Origin: Cristatella mucedo
Taxonomy: Eukaryota > Bryozoa > Phylactolaemata > Cristatellidae
NCBI GenBank assembly: GCA_009760855.2
Contig: WPIO01000007.1
Coordinates: 1,739,001 to 1,803,000 of the forward strand
Direction of reading: 5' to 3'
Length of the DNA stretch: 64,000 nucleotides
The notes under the pieces are model-generated. The model was given only the letters and a program-made list of their open reading frames with translations, made no database searches and had not been told where the DNA came from. Made by a program: the position numbers and the translations under genes. Shown one piece after another: positions 24,261 to 35,479 of the stretch (position 1 is its first letter; every line of letters starts with the position of its first letter).

Positions 24261-24940
24261 GCTCTGACCGGACGTGTAAGCTGTACACCATGCTTGTAAC
24301 AAGTCTCTAGCCGTGATACAAGGCGTAATAGTGTAAAACTTATAGGGAATGCCAGCGTTTAGTACAAATCACGAGGCAGACGGTGGCAGGTGGCTACGGC
24401 TAATGTTGCCTGAGCTGCTGGCTGCCGGTGGCGCTTGAAACCCGCTGGTCATACTATAATAACAGAAATGATACAAACTCGTTTGATCGTTTGCGATGCG
24501 CCACGAGAGAAAAAAATCTCTATTTATGCGCTAAGCAACAATCGACCAGAGAAGGTGCTGGGATGAACAGGTGCTAAAGCATTGCGTGGAATTATGATTG
24601 GACGAGGCGAGCAAAGGCGCAAAATAACAACTCAGGAAAACCGGGGAAGCCGAGGAACCGCTGACCGCTGACCGTTCCATAAGTCGCGTACAGGGTAGCC
24701 CGCAGAGCAAACAGGAACTAACAGAACGCTATGTCTACTATGGCAAAGTGAAAGCGATTACCGGGGATAATGAACGTTTGGCTCCGACTTATTTGCAGCA
24801 AGCTCATTGCAGGTAGCTCAGTGACCGTAGCTCGGTGGCCTGAAGAGGAACAGGGCCATTGTCCACGGTCACTGGATCAGGGGCCGCTAAAAAGGGCACG
24901 TAATACTTTTTTGAATTCTTTTTTATATCACATTGTATAT
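24261..24940. other. intergenic; nothing recognised
   Basis: GC-moderate unique-looking sequence with no long open frame or repeat that I can assign. Confidence 0.4.
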
Positions 24941-24993
24941 CACACACACAGACGCGCGCGCACACGCACACACACACACGCGCACACGCACAC

Positions 24994-25075
<82 letters not shown>

Positions 25076-25081
25076 GTATAT

Positions 25082-25117
<36 letters not shown>
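24941..25117. repeat. (CA)n-(TA)n microsatellite
   Basis: CA repeats with CG interruptions, then TA repeats split by GTATATGACA. ORFs made of His-Thr or Cys-Val repeats here are artefacts. Confidence 0.95.
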
Positions 25118-25119
<2 letters not shown>

Positions 25120-25639
25120 ATATATCATTTACCACATTTATACTACATTTTATACCACATTTTCTACCACATATACAACATCGTTCTGACGAAGGCCAGA
25201 AAAGATAGAGACAAGCTGAAAAGGACGCACACATGTCTTGCAAATATATGGCGGGTTTCTTTGAAATAATCCAAGAAAATTGATGCAGAACGTGTACAGA
25301 CAATGTTTAGGCAGTGACTCAGAAGAAGACGGACATCGATAACATATTTTAAGGTAGAAAAAATATAAGCCATAAGTCATTACCAAAATCTTTTAGAAAA
25401 CAGAGATTAGGTGGGTGTTACTATCAATGCCAAGAGAAATATAAATGACGTTGCTGAGCCTGTTGAACACGACAGGTAACTTTTTTGGATAGACGAGAAT
25501 GATCAGATTAAAAAATATTCTGAATCTGGCTGAAAACCAGAAAAATTATGTTCTTTGTGCTATACTAAAACTTTGCAATGTCGGCTACCTGAAAATCCGA
25601 TCGAAAAACAAAGCTATTAATAACACCACACGATTTTTG

Positions 25640-26911
25640 TAATGGAACAATTCTCTTGGATCGTGTCATTTTCAATGCAAAAATAATTTACCATCCCTGT
25701 CCGATGAATGTCTACTTACATCGATACGGTTTAAACGTCCATTGGCAAACGGAAAGGAAGTGAATTGATTGTTGCTAATATATTGACCAATTAGTAAAGC
25801 TGCTTGCTGTTTTGCTGCCTATTGTTCATATAATCGAGTGAAAACTGTCAATATTTGCTTGAGATACCAGATGGATTCAAAAAGTGAACAAACCCAGAAA
25901 AGCTATGGCTATGTGAAAGCACTTTGCTCTGTTACAAAACTTTGACTATATGGACAAAAGCGGTATAAATAATAACTACTGGCACTGGAATTGATGCGGT
26001 AGTTTAAATTCAAATTTAATCGGAAGCAATGTTAGCGAGATATTTTGAAAATAATACTTGACTGTATGAAATGTCTGGTTTCACAAAATGTGAGATTCGG
26101 GAGCACGGTTATATTTTGAGCTTGGATAAGCACAGAAATATTGAAAATTTTGTTCCGTGGTCAAGCTCGTTGCTCAGTAGACTACATTTTGGAACGCTTT
26201 CAACATGCACAAGAAATTCGGAATGAATTCGTCCACCTACTTATAGCTGCTTTCGTAAGCAAGTTATTAACAGACATAAGAAAATCAAGTATTACCGTAT
26301 CTCAATCAATTAGCTCCTGATCTAGGATATTGGGAATAGCTTGCCCGAGTCATCAGGTGTGTCGATTCTGATTCTAAAAATAATGAAGTTACGATCAAAG
26401 AAACATTTTTATTTGTTGTTGAATTACACGAAAACAATGCAGCAGGCAATGTAAAGGTAATCCTAGAGAGTCTTTAATCCGATACATCTGCTCGGCCAAC
26501 TATTTGCACAATGCTATGATAATGCTGCTATGATGACAACATATTCATTGCCTTTAACAGCAAATATGTGCCCGAATTCCCAAAGCACTGTTTGTCAACT
26601 GTGACAACCGCAGTTTAAATTTGGCAGGAGTACACTTTTTTAAACGGGATCCAGTTTGTTTAAAATCTTTTGGACAGCAAAAAGTGTTCATTCATTTTTT
26701 CTAGTTCGACACTTCGCTGAGAAAAATTTTAAAAAGTTCTGCCTTTTAATAATTAAGCAGCCGGTATCCGACACACACTCACGTACCCGGTCAGTAGCTG
26801 TCAGGGCTATATATGACGGACTTCATGATGTCGTAGAACTGCTGGGAAGTATGTTGGAAGATATATCGATGAGTTTAAAACTGGCATTGACGCAGCACAG
26901 TTAGTTTAAGG
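25640..26911 (+). pseudogene. ZMYM1-like hAT transposase relic, part 1
   Basis: With frameshifts and stops, the + strand follows a zinc finger MYM-type 1-like (TTF/DUF4371-type) hAT transposase. The landmarks are FKRPLANGKEVN and a C-C-F word (TTF finger, 25727-25830), ERFQHAQEIRNEFVHLL (about 26197-26247), a NNEVTIKETFLFVVEL segment (about 26379-26426), CDNRSLNLAGVHFFKRDP (about 26600-26655), and SDTHSRTRSVAVRAIYDGLH (26767-26826). The last is a degenerate form of the S-D-T-R-W-S-A-R motif. It breaks off at 26911, exactly where a younger hAT element is inserted, and resumes at 30073. Confidence 0.7.
26904..26911. repeat. 8-bp target site duplication, left
   Basis: GTTTAAGG here pairs with CTTTAAGG at 30073-30080, 7 of 8 matching. 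An 8-bp duplication is characteristic of hAT transposition. Confidence 0.85.
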
Positions 26912-27379
26912 CAGGGGTGTCCAACCTTTTTGTGTTGGGGGGCCACATTTCAAAAATTTAAAAGGTCTGGGGGCCACATGTAAATTGGCATAGTTGACCG
27001 CATCAGAAAATAGGATCGTAATTTAGTATGACTATTACTATTATACTTAATAAATAAACCGCAATACAATAGTATTTTTTAGCATATCTATAAATAAATA
27101 ATAAATAATAAAAATGTAATCAAGTGTCCTGGAAAACAATTTGATAGATATTATGGCCAATCTTTTACTTTTGGATTTTTATTTTAACAACATGAAGGCA
27201 GAAACTTATAAAAATTACAAAATTACAGGAAAAGGAGTCACATAATATTAATGTCTTTGGATTAATTAAATGCCACAGGTATTCAATGTCTTCTGCACTG
27301 CAGGCATCAGTGAGATATTTGGCATTGTTTCTGTTTGCATAAAAAGTTGACACCTACTGCAACAGTGGATGTGGCAATT

Positions 27380-29520
27380 CTACGAATTCCTGATAAATGT
27401 TCATCTGTGAGAACGGATCGAGTCTTTGTTTTCACCTTTTTTTAGTCTGGAAAAAAGGTGTTCACAGCAATATGTGCTTCCAAAAAGTTCAATATACCTG
27501 CGAGCATGTTTGGCTAGGTCAGAAAAAGACTCTGATGAAACATACTGCTTGTAAAAGGTAGCAAGGTCATGCTGATCATAAGCAGTTTTTAAATTGCTGT
27601 CATTATGAATGTCGATTAGTTCGAGTTGAAATTCATCAGGTGCATCAGAGGGATCGATATTAAATGGATTACTAATCATGTTCATGTCATCCACATGTTG
27701 TTGGAAATCCTGAAACTTCTCTTCGAATTCATCAGCAAGTTTGCTAACAAGAGTGGAGTCCTTCGTATGAGCCAACGTTTCTGGCGATCTTGTTGCTAGT
27801 GTTGTGAAATGTAGCAGTTTCTTATCTGATCTAAGTGTTTCCGGAAAAGTTTCAGCTTTTGCACAAACGCGACAACACACTCATACATTTTATGGACCAG
27901 TTGATCCTTACCTTGGAGTTTGACGTTAAGATCTGCAAGATGTTTGGTCATGTCCACCAAAAAAGCCAAATACTGCTGGTCATTGAGGAAGCCAACATCT
28001 TTTCCCTCTTCTGTCATAAATGTTTTTATTTCGTCCCGAAGTGACCAAAACCAGGCTAACGTATTTGCCCTAATTAGCCAACGGACTTGGCAGAAATAAA
28101 TAACATCACAATGATCTGATCCCAACTCTTCAATGAAAGCCTGAAATTGTCTGTGGTTTATCGCGAGACCTTATCACATTGACTGTTGAAACTACATTGT
28201 CCATTACATGTTGCATGCTCAAGACCTTTGCACATAGCTGTTCTTTGTGGATGATGCAGTGATGACTGACAATTTTGTGAGGTACTAATTTTACACTTAA
28301 AGATAAAAATCCATTGTGTCTACCTGTCATTGAAGGGGCTCTGTCTGTGGTTAAACCAATCAATTTAGTTTCAGGAATATTACATACTCTCCCATTAGGC
28401 CAAGCATCGTACCACCCGCTTTTCGGAATCCAACAGTCTAGAAATACCTCGTACAAACCTCAAATCCTTTGGAGACCGTGCATTTTGTTCGTATGCTCCT
28501 AAAGCCTGGAACTCCCTCCCGACCTGCGTCAGAACATCCCCTGACCTGACCACCTTTAAAAGGAACTTAAAAGCACACCTATTTAGGACAGCATTTAGTA
28601 GGTCCCTGTGATTCGTCCTTCACGTGCTTATGCGTGCTGACACTGTGCATGCTGCCACTAACCACATTTGCATGCTGACCCTGTGCATGTCACCCCTAAT
28701 CATGTTATTCATTTTTTTTCAAGCATGATTTTACTTATCATTTAATTGCATTTCCCTTTGCAGCAAATGTAAAGTGCCTAGAAAGAGATTAAGTTATCTG
28801 AGGGCGCTTTATCAAGTACATTATTATTATTATTATTATTATTAAATTTTGTGAGGACCCTCTTGACCCGATCCAAAATGTCCCTCCCCGTTGTAGTGCC
28901 TTTTATTAAACATATATCCATCAGTTCTTCGATAATGACAAACTTTCCTGTTACTCCGCGTACAAACACCGACAGTTGAGCCGTATCGCTATTGTCCGTG
29001 CTTTCGTCGAGCGCAAGAGAATAAAATTCGCATTCAGCAAGTCTTTTAGTGAGACTTTCTTCTGTGTTGGATGCGAGCTCGTCAACTATTCTCGCAACCG
29101 TTTGATTTGAAAGACTGGATTTCTCTACTTCTGACTTCTTTTCTGGACAGACCACACCAGTAAACAGCCTGAGGCATTCCTTAACAGATTCACCATCGGA
29201 AAATGCTTTCCCCGCTTAGCTATAGCTTCAGCTATTAAAAAACTTACTTTGGTTGAAGCCTCAGACTTGTTGCTGACTGCTGTAAACAATGACTGCTGTC
29301 CAATGACGCTCTGTTTCAACGAGTTCACGCGATCAATTCGAAGTTGACCAGTCAGCCTGTTGTACCTGTCGCCATGCTTTGTTGAAAAATGTCGCTTAAC
29401 ATTGTACTCCTTTGCAATGGCAATTGTTTCTTGGCATATTAGGCACATTATCCTACCAAATCGTTTCATTACAAAATAGTCCACAGTCCAAGATGCTTTG
29501 AAAAGTCTTCCTTCTGCGTC
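27380..29520 (-). pseudogene. hAT transposase with BED zinc finger, disrupted
   Basis: The protein order on the - strand is as follows. A BED-type finger C-L-I-C...H-F-S-T-K-H (about 29450-29385). FSLALDEST-like LALDESTDNSDTAQL (first catalytic Asp, about 29018-28974). LIGLTTDRAPSMTG (second Asp, about 28364-28323). HHCIIHKEQLC. VRW-L (about 28085). A hAT dimerisation end, IELFGSTYCCEHLFSRLK (about 27498-27445), with the catalytic Glu. This is the GTF2IRD2/ZBED5/SCAND3-like branch. I count frameshifts near 29194, 28170, 27830 and 27430, one probable slip in an A-run near 29535, and the LINE insertion between KFN and IPETK. It is a dead gene. Relatives have been domesticated in vertebrates, but nothing here suggests that. 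Confidence 0.88.
28383..28846 (+). mobile_element. LINE-A 3' end inserted inside the hAT transposase
   Basis: The + strand begins in the LINE-A C-terminus (a QAKHRTTRFSES-like region, shifted) and continues through the 3' UTR and terminal hairpin (28770-28812) to an (ATT)8-type tail. Removing it rejoins the hAT coding sequence at a conserved position, which shows it landed in an already existing transposase. Confidence 0.9.
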
Positions 29521-30058
29521 AATTTTTTGTTTTTTTGCTATTATTCACGTTCGCCACTATTTTTCTCTGTGAAATAAAAAACAGATCAGTTACTAATTGA
29601 TTAATTTATATTTTATCACAGCAATATCTTAGTATTAGTAAGTAAGTTAAGCAATACGCGTTTTTTGAAAAACTTACCTGACTGATTCCAGTTCGTGCAG
29701 CAGCAGCTGAGAAACGGTTCTTTTATCTATCCACAGTGTGAAACAGTAAATTCTGCTTGCGGAAGCATTATAAATGTGATCGTAATGGCACCGCTGTAGC
29801 AAAAATATATTACCCCTTCACGCAAAAATGTTCGCATGAAGGCTAGCAAAATAAATCGATTTTTTTACCTTCACGCAAAAATAGCCATTCGGACACCTTC
29901 ACGCTTCACGCGCGCGTGAAGTACATCACAGCGCCTTATATCGTCGTTTGTAATGATTAAAAATTAACGAAAAACATGGAGTGACAAATATTTTTGGGAT
30001 AACGTTGCGGGCCGAATAGAAGACCTCAGCGGGCCGGGTTGTGGCCCGCGGGCCACGT

Positions 30059-30072
30059 GTTGGACACCCCTG
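30059..30072. repeat. right terminal inverted repeat of hAT element
   Basis: GTTGGACACCCCTG, the exact reverse complement of the left end at 26912-26925, and followed by the target duplication CTTTAAGG. Confidence 0.9.
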
Positions 30073-30440
30073 CTTTAAGGCATATTGATATTTAACTTAA
30101 TAGTTCTAGTGGAATTTTCGTAGACTGTTCTGGGCTGAATGGACAAAATCCAGAAACTGTTACTGGATTCTACGATGAATTTTAGAGAAGCAGCAGCTGA
30201 TATTGAATCCCTAAAGCAAGAAATATTGGAAAATCTGCACAATTTGAGTAAAAATTCTGCAAATATTGCCAAGATTAACGTAACAGCTAGAGGCGTTGAA
30301 ATTGAAAGAATAATAAGGCTACGTCAGAGGACGTCTGGTGAACGCGCAATAGACGCCGGACTTATACCTGAGGAAGAAAATACAATTAATTGGATGCTTA
30401 GCTCTCTCTCCTTACAACGGGACTGCAAATGGCATTGATT
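30073..30440 (+). pseudogene. ZMYM1-like hAT transposase relic, part 2
   Basis: The open frame 30139-30438 (99 residues) starts MDKIQKLLLDSTMNF and continues REAAADIESLKQEI, then ends with a basic R-L-R-Q-R-T-S-G-E-R-A-I-D-A-G region. This agrees with the all-helical insertion domain of ZMYM1-like transposases (I-x-x-V/I-Q-K-x-L-x-D-P-x-M-N-F). Conservation of an open frame here is notable but short. Its upstream partner is on the other side of the hAT insertion and its C-terminus is at 35480-35850. Confidence 0.7.
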
Positions 30441-31079
30441 TTCTTTTGCCATTCAACCACTGTGAAAGCTGTGCTGCAAGTGTAGCACAACCTGTGTGTG
30501 GGGCCCAAGGCTGGTCTTAGTCACAAGCCTTTCATCCGAAGTAAAGATGACATGCCTTCTTCATTTGAGAGCTGATTCTTTTCTTCGGGCTGGCAAATGT
30601 CTCTTCACCACAAATATAGCAAATATTGTCCTCGATATTAAAGCACTTTCGAGGCCTTACTGCTCTGTATTATACCTCGACGAATAAAATAATAGCAATT
30701 TCATGTAAGAATAGCTTAAACTGTCTGGCAGAAAGTCTGAAAAATATTTTAGATGCTCAACCTTTCCGACTGGGCTTTATGACGTCAGCTTACTGCAGCA
30801 GCCGCCTTGCAGTAGTATATCATTGCATCAGAAAATGATGCAATTAACTCTGGAGGATGTGCGCATGATAACAATATACAATGCCATCCAATTTTAAATC
30901 AGTCTAGGCTTGCTTAGGATGTTGTTACACTCCTACTGGATAAATACGGTGAAACGTAGAAAATGAACTATATTAAACATCTTCTAAACGAGAGTCGATA
31001 CAAAATGTAATGGTTATATTCGTATTCAGCACAGCTAGACATTAAAGGTAGAGGTCTTTTCGAGTCAGTAACGATTTCA
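30441..31079. other. unassigned insert within the hAT relic
   Basis: Sequence between parts 2 and 3 of the old transposase. I recognise no domain; AT-rich with short frames only. Confidence 0.35.
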
Positions 31080-31275
31080 ATGCTAACCGGTGTACATAAG
31101 CAGCCCGGATTGGATTTAGAGTTCCTAGAGAACTATCGCTCAGTTTACATTCTTTCTTTCTGTAAAAGATTCTTTAAAAGATCCAAGTATCTTGTAGCAC
31201 GCATAGAAAAGAATGATACTAATCTTTATGTCAAGCAATTCCTACTTTCCATGGACTTAACTATTGCTGGCTAGC
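31080..31275 (+). pseudogene. LINE RT start fragment, relic
   Basis: The 64-residue frame reads K-Q-P-G-L-D-L-E-F-L-E-N-Y-R-S-V and then L-S-F-C-K-R. This is the KP-LD---L-NYRPVS-LPFLSK block that opens the RT domain of CR1/L2 LINEs. It is short and on the + strand, so it may belong to LINE-B. Confidence 0.55.
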
Positions 31276-31508
31276 TAATTAAGCACGTTTACAGACCTAG
31301 ACTAAGCTGTAGCTTGACACTCTGGCGACACATCTGCGAGGAAACGGAAACACCAAGGGGGCTTAAACCACCAGTTGTTCGGCTGGCACTCACAGCGTAG
31401 CAATCACTCGGCCGTTCACCGCATCCACTCGCGTTCTAAATGCCCTCACCGTCCGCGAACTCCTTATCCTGCCTGCCACAATCATGTTGCTTAGTGTGAA
31501 GGGCGAGC

Positions 31509-31610
31509 CCGGCCTGTTAAGCCGCGTCAGGGGCGAGCCAGCATGCCGTGGCTGAGCAACCGGCCTGTTAAGCCGTGTCAGGGGCGAGCCAGCATGCCGT
31601 GGCTTAGCCA
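31509..31610. repeat. 51-bp tandem duplication
   Basis: Units 31509-31559 and 31560-31610 differ at only a few bases (GCCGCGTC/GCCGTGTC, GGCTGAGCAA/GGCTTAGCCA). GC-rich and recent. Confidence 0.9.
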
Positions 31611-31833
31611 CGACGCACTATTAGACCTAATAAGCTAGGCTTAACCGGCTGTGCTACGACAATGCAGCAGCAATGTCTAGCCACTTGTCAGGTGTCCAAA
31701 AAAGTAATACTGTCCCGAAATACGAAGGCATTTCTGTAAACTGAAAAATGAAGCTTGAATCTGGCAGGAGTTCATTATGCAAATCAAGATCTGATTTCAT
31801 TACATTTTTTTGAACAATATAGAGCACCCAATA

Positions 31834-34800
31834 ATAATAATAATAATGTACTTGATAAAGCACCCTCAGAGAACTTATTCTCTTTCTAGGCACTTTAAAT
31901 TTGCTGCAAAGTGAAATGCCATTGAATGGTAAGTAAAATCATGCTTGAAAAACAAACAAAATGAATAACATGGTTAGGGGTGACATGCACAGGGTCAGCA
32001 TGCAAATGTGGTTAGTGGCAGCATGCACAGTGTGAGCACGCATAAGCACATCAACAACGAATCACAGGGACCCACTAAATGCTGTCCTAAATAGGTGTTT
32101 TTTTAAGTTCCTTTTAAATGTGGTCAGGTCATGGGATGTCCTGACGCAGGTCGGGAGGGAGTTCCAGGCTTTGAGAGCATACGAGCTAAATGCACGATCT
32201 CTAAATAAATTAAGGTTTGTACGAGGTATTACTAGAATGTTGGATTCCGAAAAGCGGGTGGTACGATGCTTGGCCTGATGGGGGAGTATGTCGGAGAGAT
32301 AGGCTGGAGCCATAGAATGAAGGGACCTAAAAGTGAGCGACAAAACCTTGAAGCCAATCCGTTGCTTGAATGGTAGCCAGTGCAGGTCGGCGAGAAGTGG
32401 AGTAATGTGGCAACTGCGACGCTCACGACAGACAAGCCTAGCTGCAGAGTTTTGCACCAGCTGCAATCGCCTGATCGCACATGCTGGTAGGCCAGTAAGC
32501 AGTGAGTTGCAGAAGTTGAGACGAGATGTCACGAATGCATGGACCAACTTGGACGTGGTATCCTTATCTAAACAAGCCCTAATTTTAGCAATGTTATGAA
32601 GCTGAAAATAGGCTGATTTGACTGTGGAGCTGATGTGGTCGTCTAACGAGAGGTCGCTTTGGAATATGACACCTAGATTTCGAGCTGATGCAACGGGAGA
32701 TATGCTGGCAGAGCCAATTTTGAAAGTCAGCCTTTCCAATTTCTGAATAACACAAGGTTTGCCCATAACTAGTAAGTTAGTTTTATCATCGTTTAGTTTT
32801 AGAAAATTTGCTGCCATCCAGGATCGGATGTCATCAATGCATGCAGCGAGTGAGTTGAGAGAATTTGAGGTGCTCGAAGGCTGGGAGGGATCAAAGCAAA
32901 GGTACAACTGAGTGTCATCCGCATAGAAGTGAAAGCCTAGATTGTGCTTGGCAATCACATCAGCGAGAGGGAGAGTATAAACCGTGAAAAGGACCGGACC
33001 TAGCACAGAGCCCTGAGGTACTCCATATTTTAGAGGTACTTCAGATGATCTTTGTCCATTCACGTCAACACTCTGGAGTCTCCCACTGAGATAGGACCTG
33101 AACCACTGCAGAGCAGTGCCAGTGATGCCCAGGCGAGATGAGAGGCGCTCTAGAAGTACTTTGTGATCGATGGTATCAAAAGCTGCCGAAAGATCGAGCA
33201 AAACAAGAAGAGACACTCTACCCATGTCTGCATTCCTAAGTAGGTCGTTGTATGCCCGAAGCAATGCTGACTCTGTGGAGTGATTAGCTCTAAAGCCAGA
33301 CTGGAACTTACTAGCAAGGTGTGAGGTTTCGATATACGAGTTCAGCTGGTCTGCCACGACCCGTTCCAGTGTCTTTGATAGGAATGGTAGAAGGGAGACT
33401 GGGCGGTAGTTGCTTAAGTTCTCTTGGTCTAGTGTAGCTTTCTTGAGAAGTGGCCTGACTACAGCTTTTTTGAAAGGTGCTGGGACCTGACCTGAGGCTA
33501 ATGACATATTAATGATGTTGGTTATGCATGGCAGCAGCAGATCAATGCAACGTAGGAGCAGGACAGTGGGAATAGGGTCCAGTGGACTTGTTGTCTTCTT
33601 TGATTGTGATACGAACTTTAGGACTAGATCACTAGTGACCTGCTTAAATGCAGACATTGAGGTGCAGCCAGGAACCGAGGAACAGCATTCTAGTGGGGAG
33701 GTTGTCATCGCACGGATGGATTCCCTGATCTTGCCTATTTTCTGCACAAAGAATCGAGAGAAGTGATCAGCTAGATCATCACAAGGATCATCAGGTAAGG
33801 AGCTAACCTGGGAACGGTTGAGGAGATGGTTTATTGTCGACATCAGCATTTTTGGATTGTGCACCTGTGATTCAACAATGTTTTTATAGAAGCTAGATTT
33901 GGTCTTTGCTAGGATTGATTGGTACAACCTACAATAGTCTTCATATGCCTGTCGATGGACAGTTAGTCCGGATCTTGTGTATGGTTTTTCAAGCTTTCGT
34001 TTAGTAGACTTGGCTAGTTTAATGTCTGTGGTAAACCATAGGCCGTCTGGGCGTGGGCGCACAGTGCGCTTTGTCAGAGGTGGGAACTCGTCTAGCGTAT
34101 CAGCTAGTGTCGTGTTGAAGCTATCTACCAATGATGACAGATCGGAGGGAGGATTGAGCAGGAGAGGTGAAGCAGATTTTCTCGCACGGACAGCATCGAT
34201 GTCAAGGGTCTTGAGGTTTCGCGATTCACTGGTTATTTTAGAGAAGGATGTGGACACACACTGCAGATTTAATGAGATCTGCACGTGGTCAGATAAGCAG
34301 GATTTAGAAATAATTGGTGATGACACAGTGCAGTTGTATGAGAAAATCTGGTCGAGTGTGTGACCCTTGATGTGGGTAGGGTCATGCACATGAGCCACAA
34401 GAGACAATGAGTCAGTCAATGCACGAAATTCGGTGCTGAAAGCGTCAGATAAGTTATCAAAGTGAACGTTGAAATCACCCATAACGAGGAAGAATCTATT
34501 TCTTGCACACAGAATCGAAATGAGATCGGAGAAATCTGGGATAAAGGAGGATTTGGTACCTGGTGGGTGATAGACTATTGCCACTATCGGTAGCTTGTTT
34601 TTGAGTGAGACCAAGACAATTGATTAAAATGACTGCTTCGAGGGTACTGCAAATATCTTGAAGTTGAATTTCGAGCGCACAATAATAGCAACTCCACCTC
34701 CAGTTTTGATTGATCTAGGGTTGCGAAAGAACTAGAAACCGGATGGAGTAGCGTCTCTAATTGTCGGGCTGTTTATCGATTTCAGCCAGGTTTCAGATAG

Positions 34801-35010
34801 GGCGAGCAGGTCGATACCATTTTTAGAAATGAGGTCGCTTATTACCAGAGGTTTAATTTGTTTAGGATAAGCTCTGATGTGGGAAGAACTGAAGATAGTC
34901 TTAGCCATCACTGTCAAAGGTGACTCTGCAACAAGGTGAAGTGCAAGAGTCGAGGCTATGCAAGCTATCAATGAAGGATTGAATAGCATTGTAGGTTTTT
35001 GGAGCTACTG
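31834..35010 (-). mobile_element. LINE-A, longest copy (EN-RT almost intact)
   Basis: On the - strand this copy runs from an apurinic-like endonuclease at about 34989 to the 3' hairpin (31855-31897) and an (ATT)n tail at 31834-31847. No ORF1 is visible upstream, so it is either 5'-truncated or of a single-ORF type. Its 3' half is almost identical to 14455-16050, 48450-49866 and 49998-50665. It sits between parts 2 and 3 of the ZMYM1-like relic. No target duplication is obvious, as is usual for L2/CR1 elements. Confidence 0.93.
32062..34989 (-). pseudogene. LINE-A endonuclease-reverse transcriptase, two stop codons
   Basis: One reading frame spans 34989-32062 and is interrupted only by TAG at 34734-34732 and a TAA at about 34625-34623, both in the endonuclease. 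Before the first stop lies ALSETWL, with the catalytic Glu of the APE endonuclease. After the second, the open 850-residue part has GDFNVHF (residues 46-52), LDQIFS and SDH (108-110) of the endonuclease, then the RT. The RT has GFRANHSTE, motif A LDLSAAFDTIDH (near 474-484), GVPQGSVLGP, YADD (564-567), LNDDKTNLL, and a thumb ending FRTAFSGSL. There is no RNase H domain. It copies its RNA into nicked DNA; this copy cannot make a full protein without readthrough. Confidence 0.9.
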
Positions 35011-35149
35011 CCTCAGGACACAAATGGAACAGTTAAAAAACGAAGTTAAGTTGGAAGTCTTCTTCACTTTTTTTGAACTTAAACTTTTTGGCTCTGTTGC
35101 CGTTTTGTTACAACGTCTCAAGAAATATTGACCGCGTTAGATAAATAAA

Positions 35150-35325
35150 TAAATCCTAGCTGATTAAACAGCCTCTTTTGTATAGCGATAGAAAAGCCTT
35201 TTACGGCTACCACCACTACTTGCAGTGGTGATAAAGAATCGCCCACTGCAGGAATCGGACCCACGATCTCGGGACCGAGGTCGTGAAAGCAACCACCTTA
35301 CAGGACTGTCTCGAAATGTTAGTCT
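35150..35325 (-). mobile_element. tRNA-derived SINE, copy 2
   Basis: On the - strand: head with GGTGGTTGCTTTCACGACCT, a B box GGGTCCGATTCC (one change from consensus), a TAGCCGTAAAAGGC body, and the tail ACAAAAGAGGCTGTTTAATC near 35160. It belongs to the same family as 22822-22990. Confidence 0.8.
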
Positions 35326-35479
35326 CGCGGTAGAGGAGGAGATTTCAAGAAAAATAGACAGCATATATTATCTGTGACAAGTAACTAAAACTAGTTTTTC
35401 CCGGCTCCCAGGTCTTGATGCCTAATTTGGCTTCTTGCTGGAATTTTTGAGAAGCTTTGACGACACTTGAACAAACTAA

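Larger units (their letters stand above)
26912..30072 (-). mobile_element. hAT element (Charlie-like, GTF2IRD2/ZBED5-type transposase)
   Basis: This 3161-bp element has terminal inverted repeats CAGGGGTGTCCAAC (26912-26925 and, inverted, 30059-30072). Subterminal GGGCCACA-type sequences occur at both ends, and a 7/8 target duplication flanks it. It holds one transposase gene on the - strand and a LINE-A 3' end at 28383-28846. Near 29573 and 29680 the - strand shows an intron-like TTTATTTCACAG acceptor and a CAG|GTAAGT donor upstream of the coding part, so the transposase may have had a 5' non-coding exon. The ends are intact but the transposase is broken, so it is no longer autonomous. Confidence 0.9.

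Noticed and set aside
28314..28502. Chimeric ORFs spanning the hAT/LINE junction near 28383
   Set aside because: They cross the insertion boundary, so part is hAT and part LINE in antisense; not real products.
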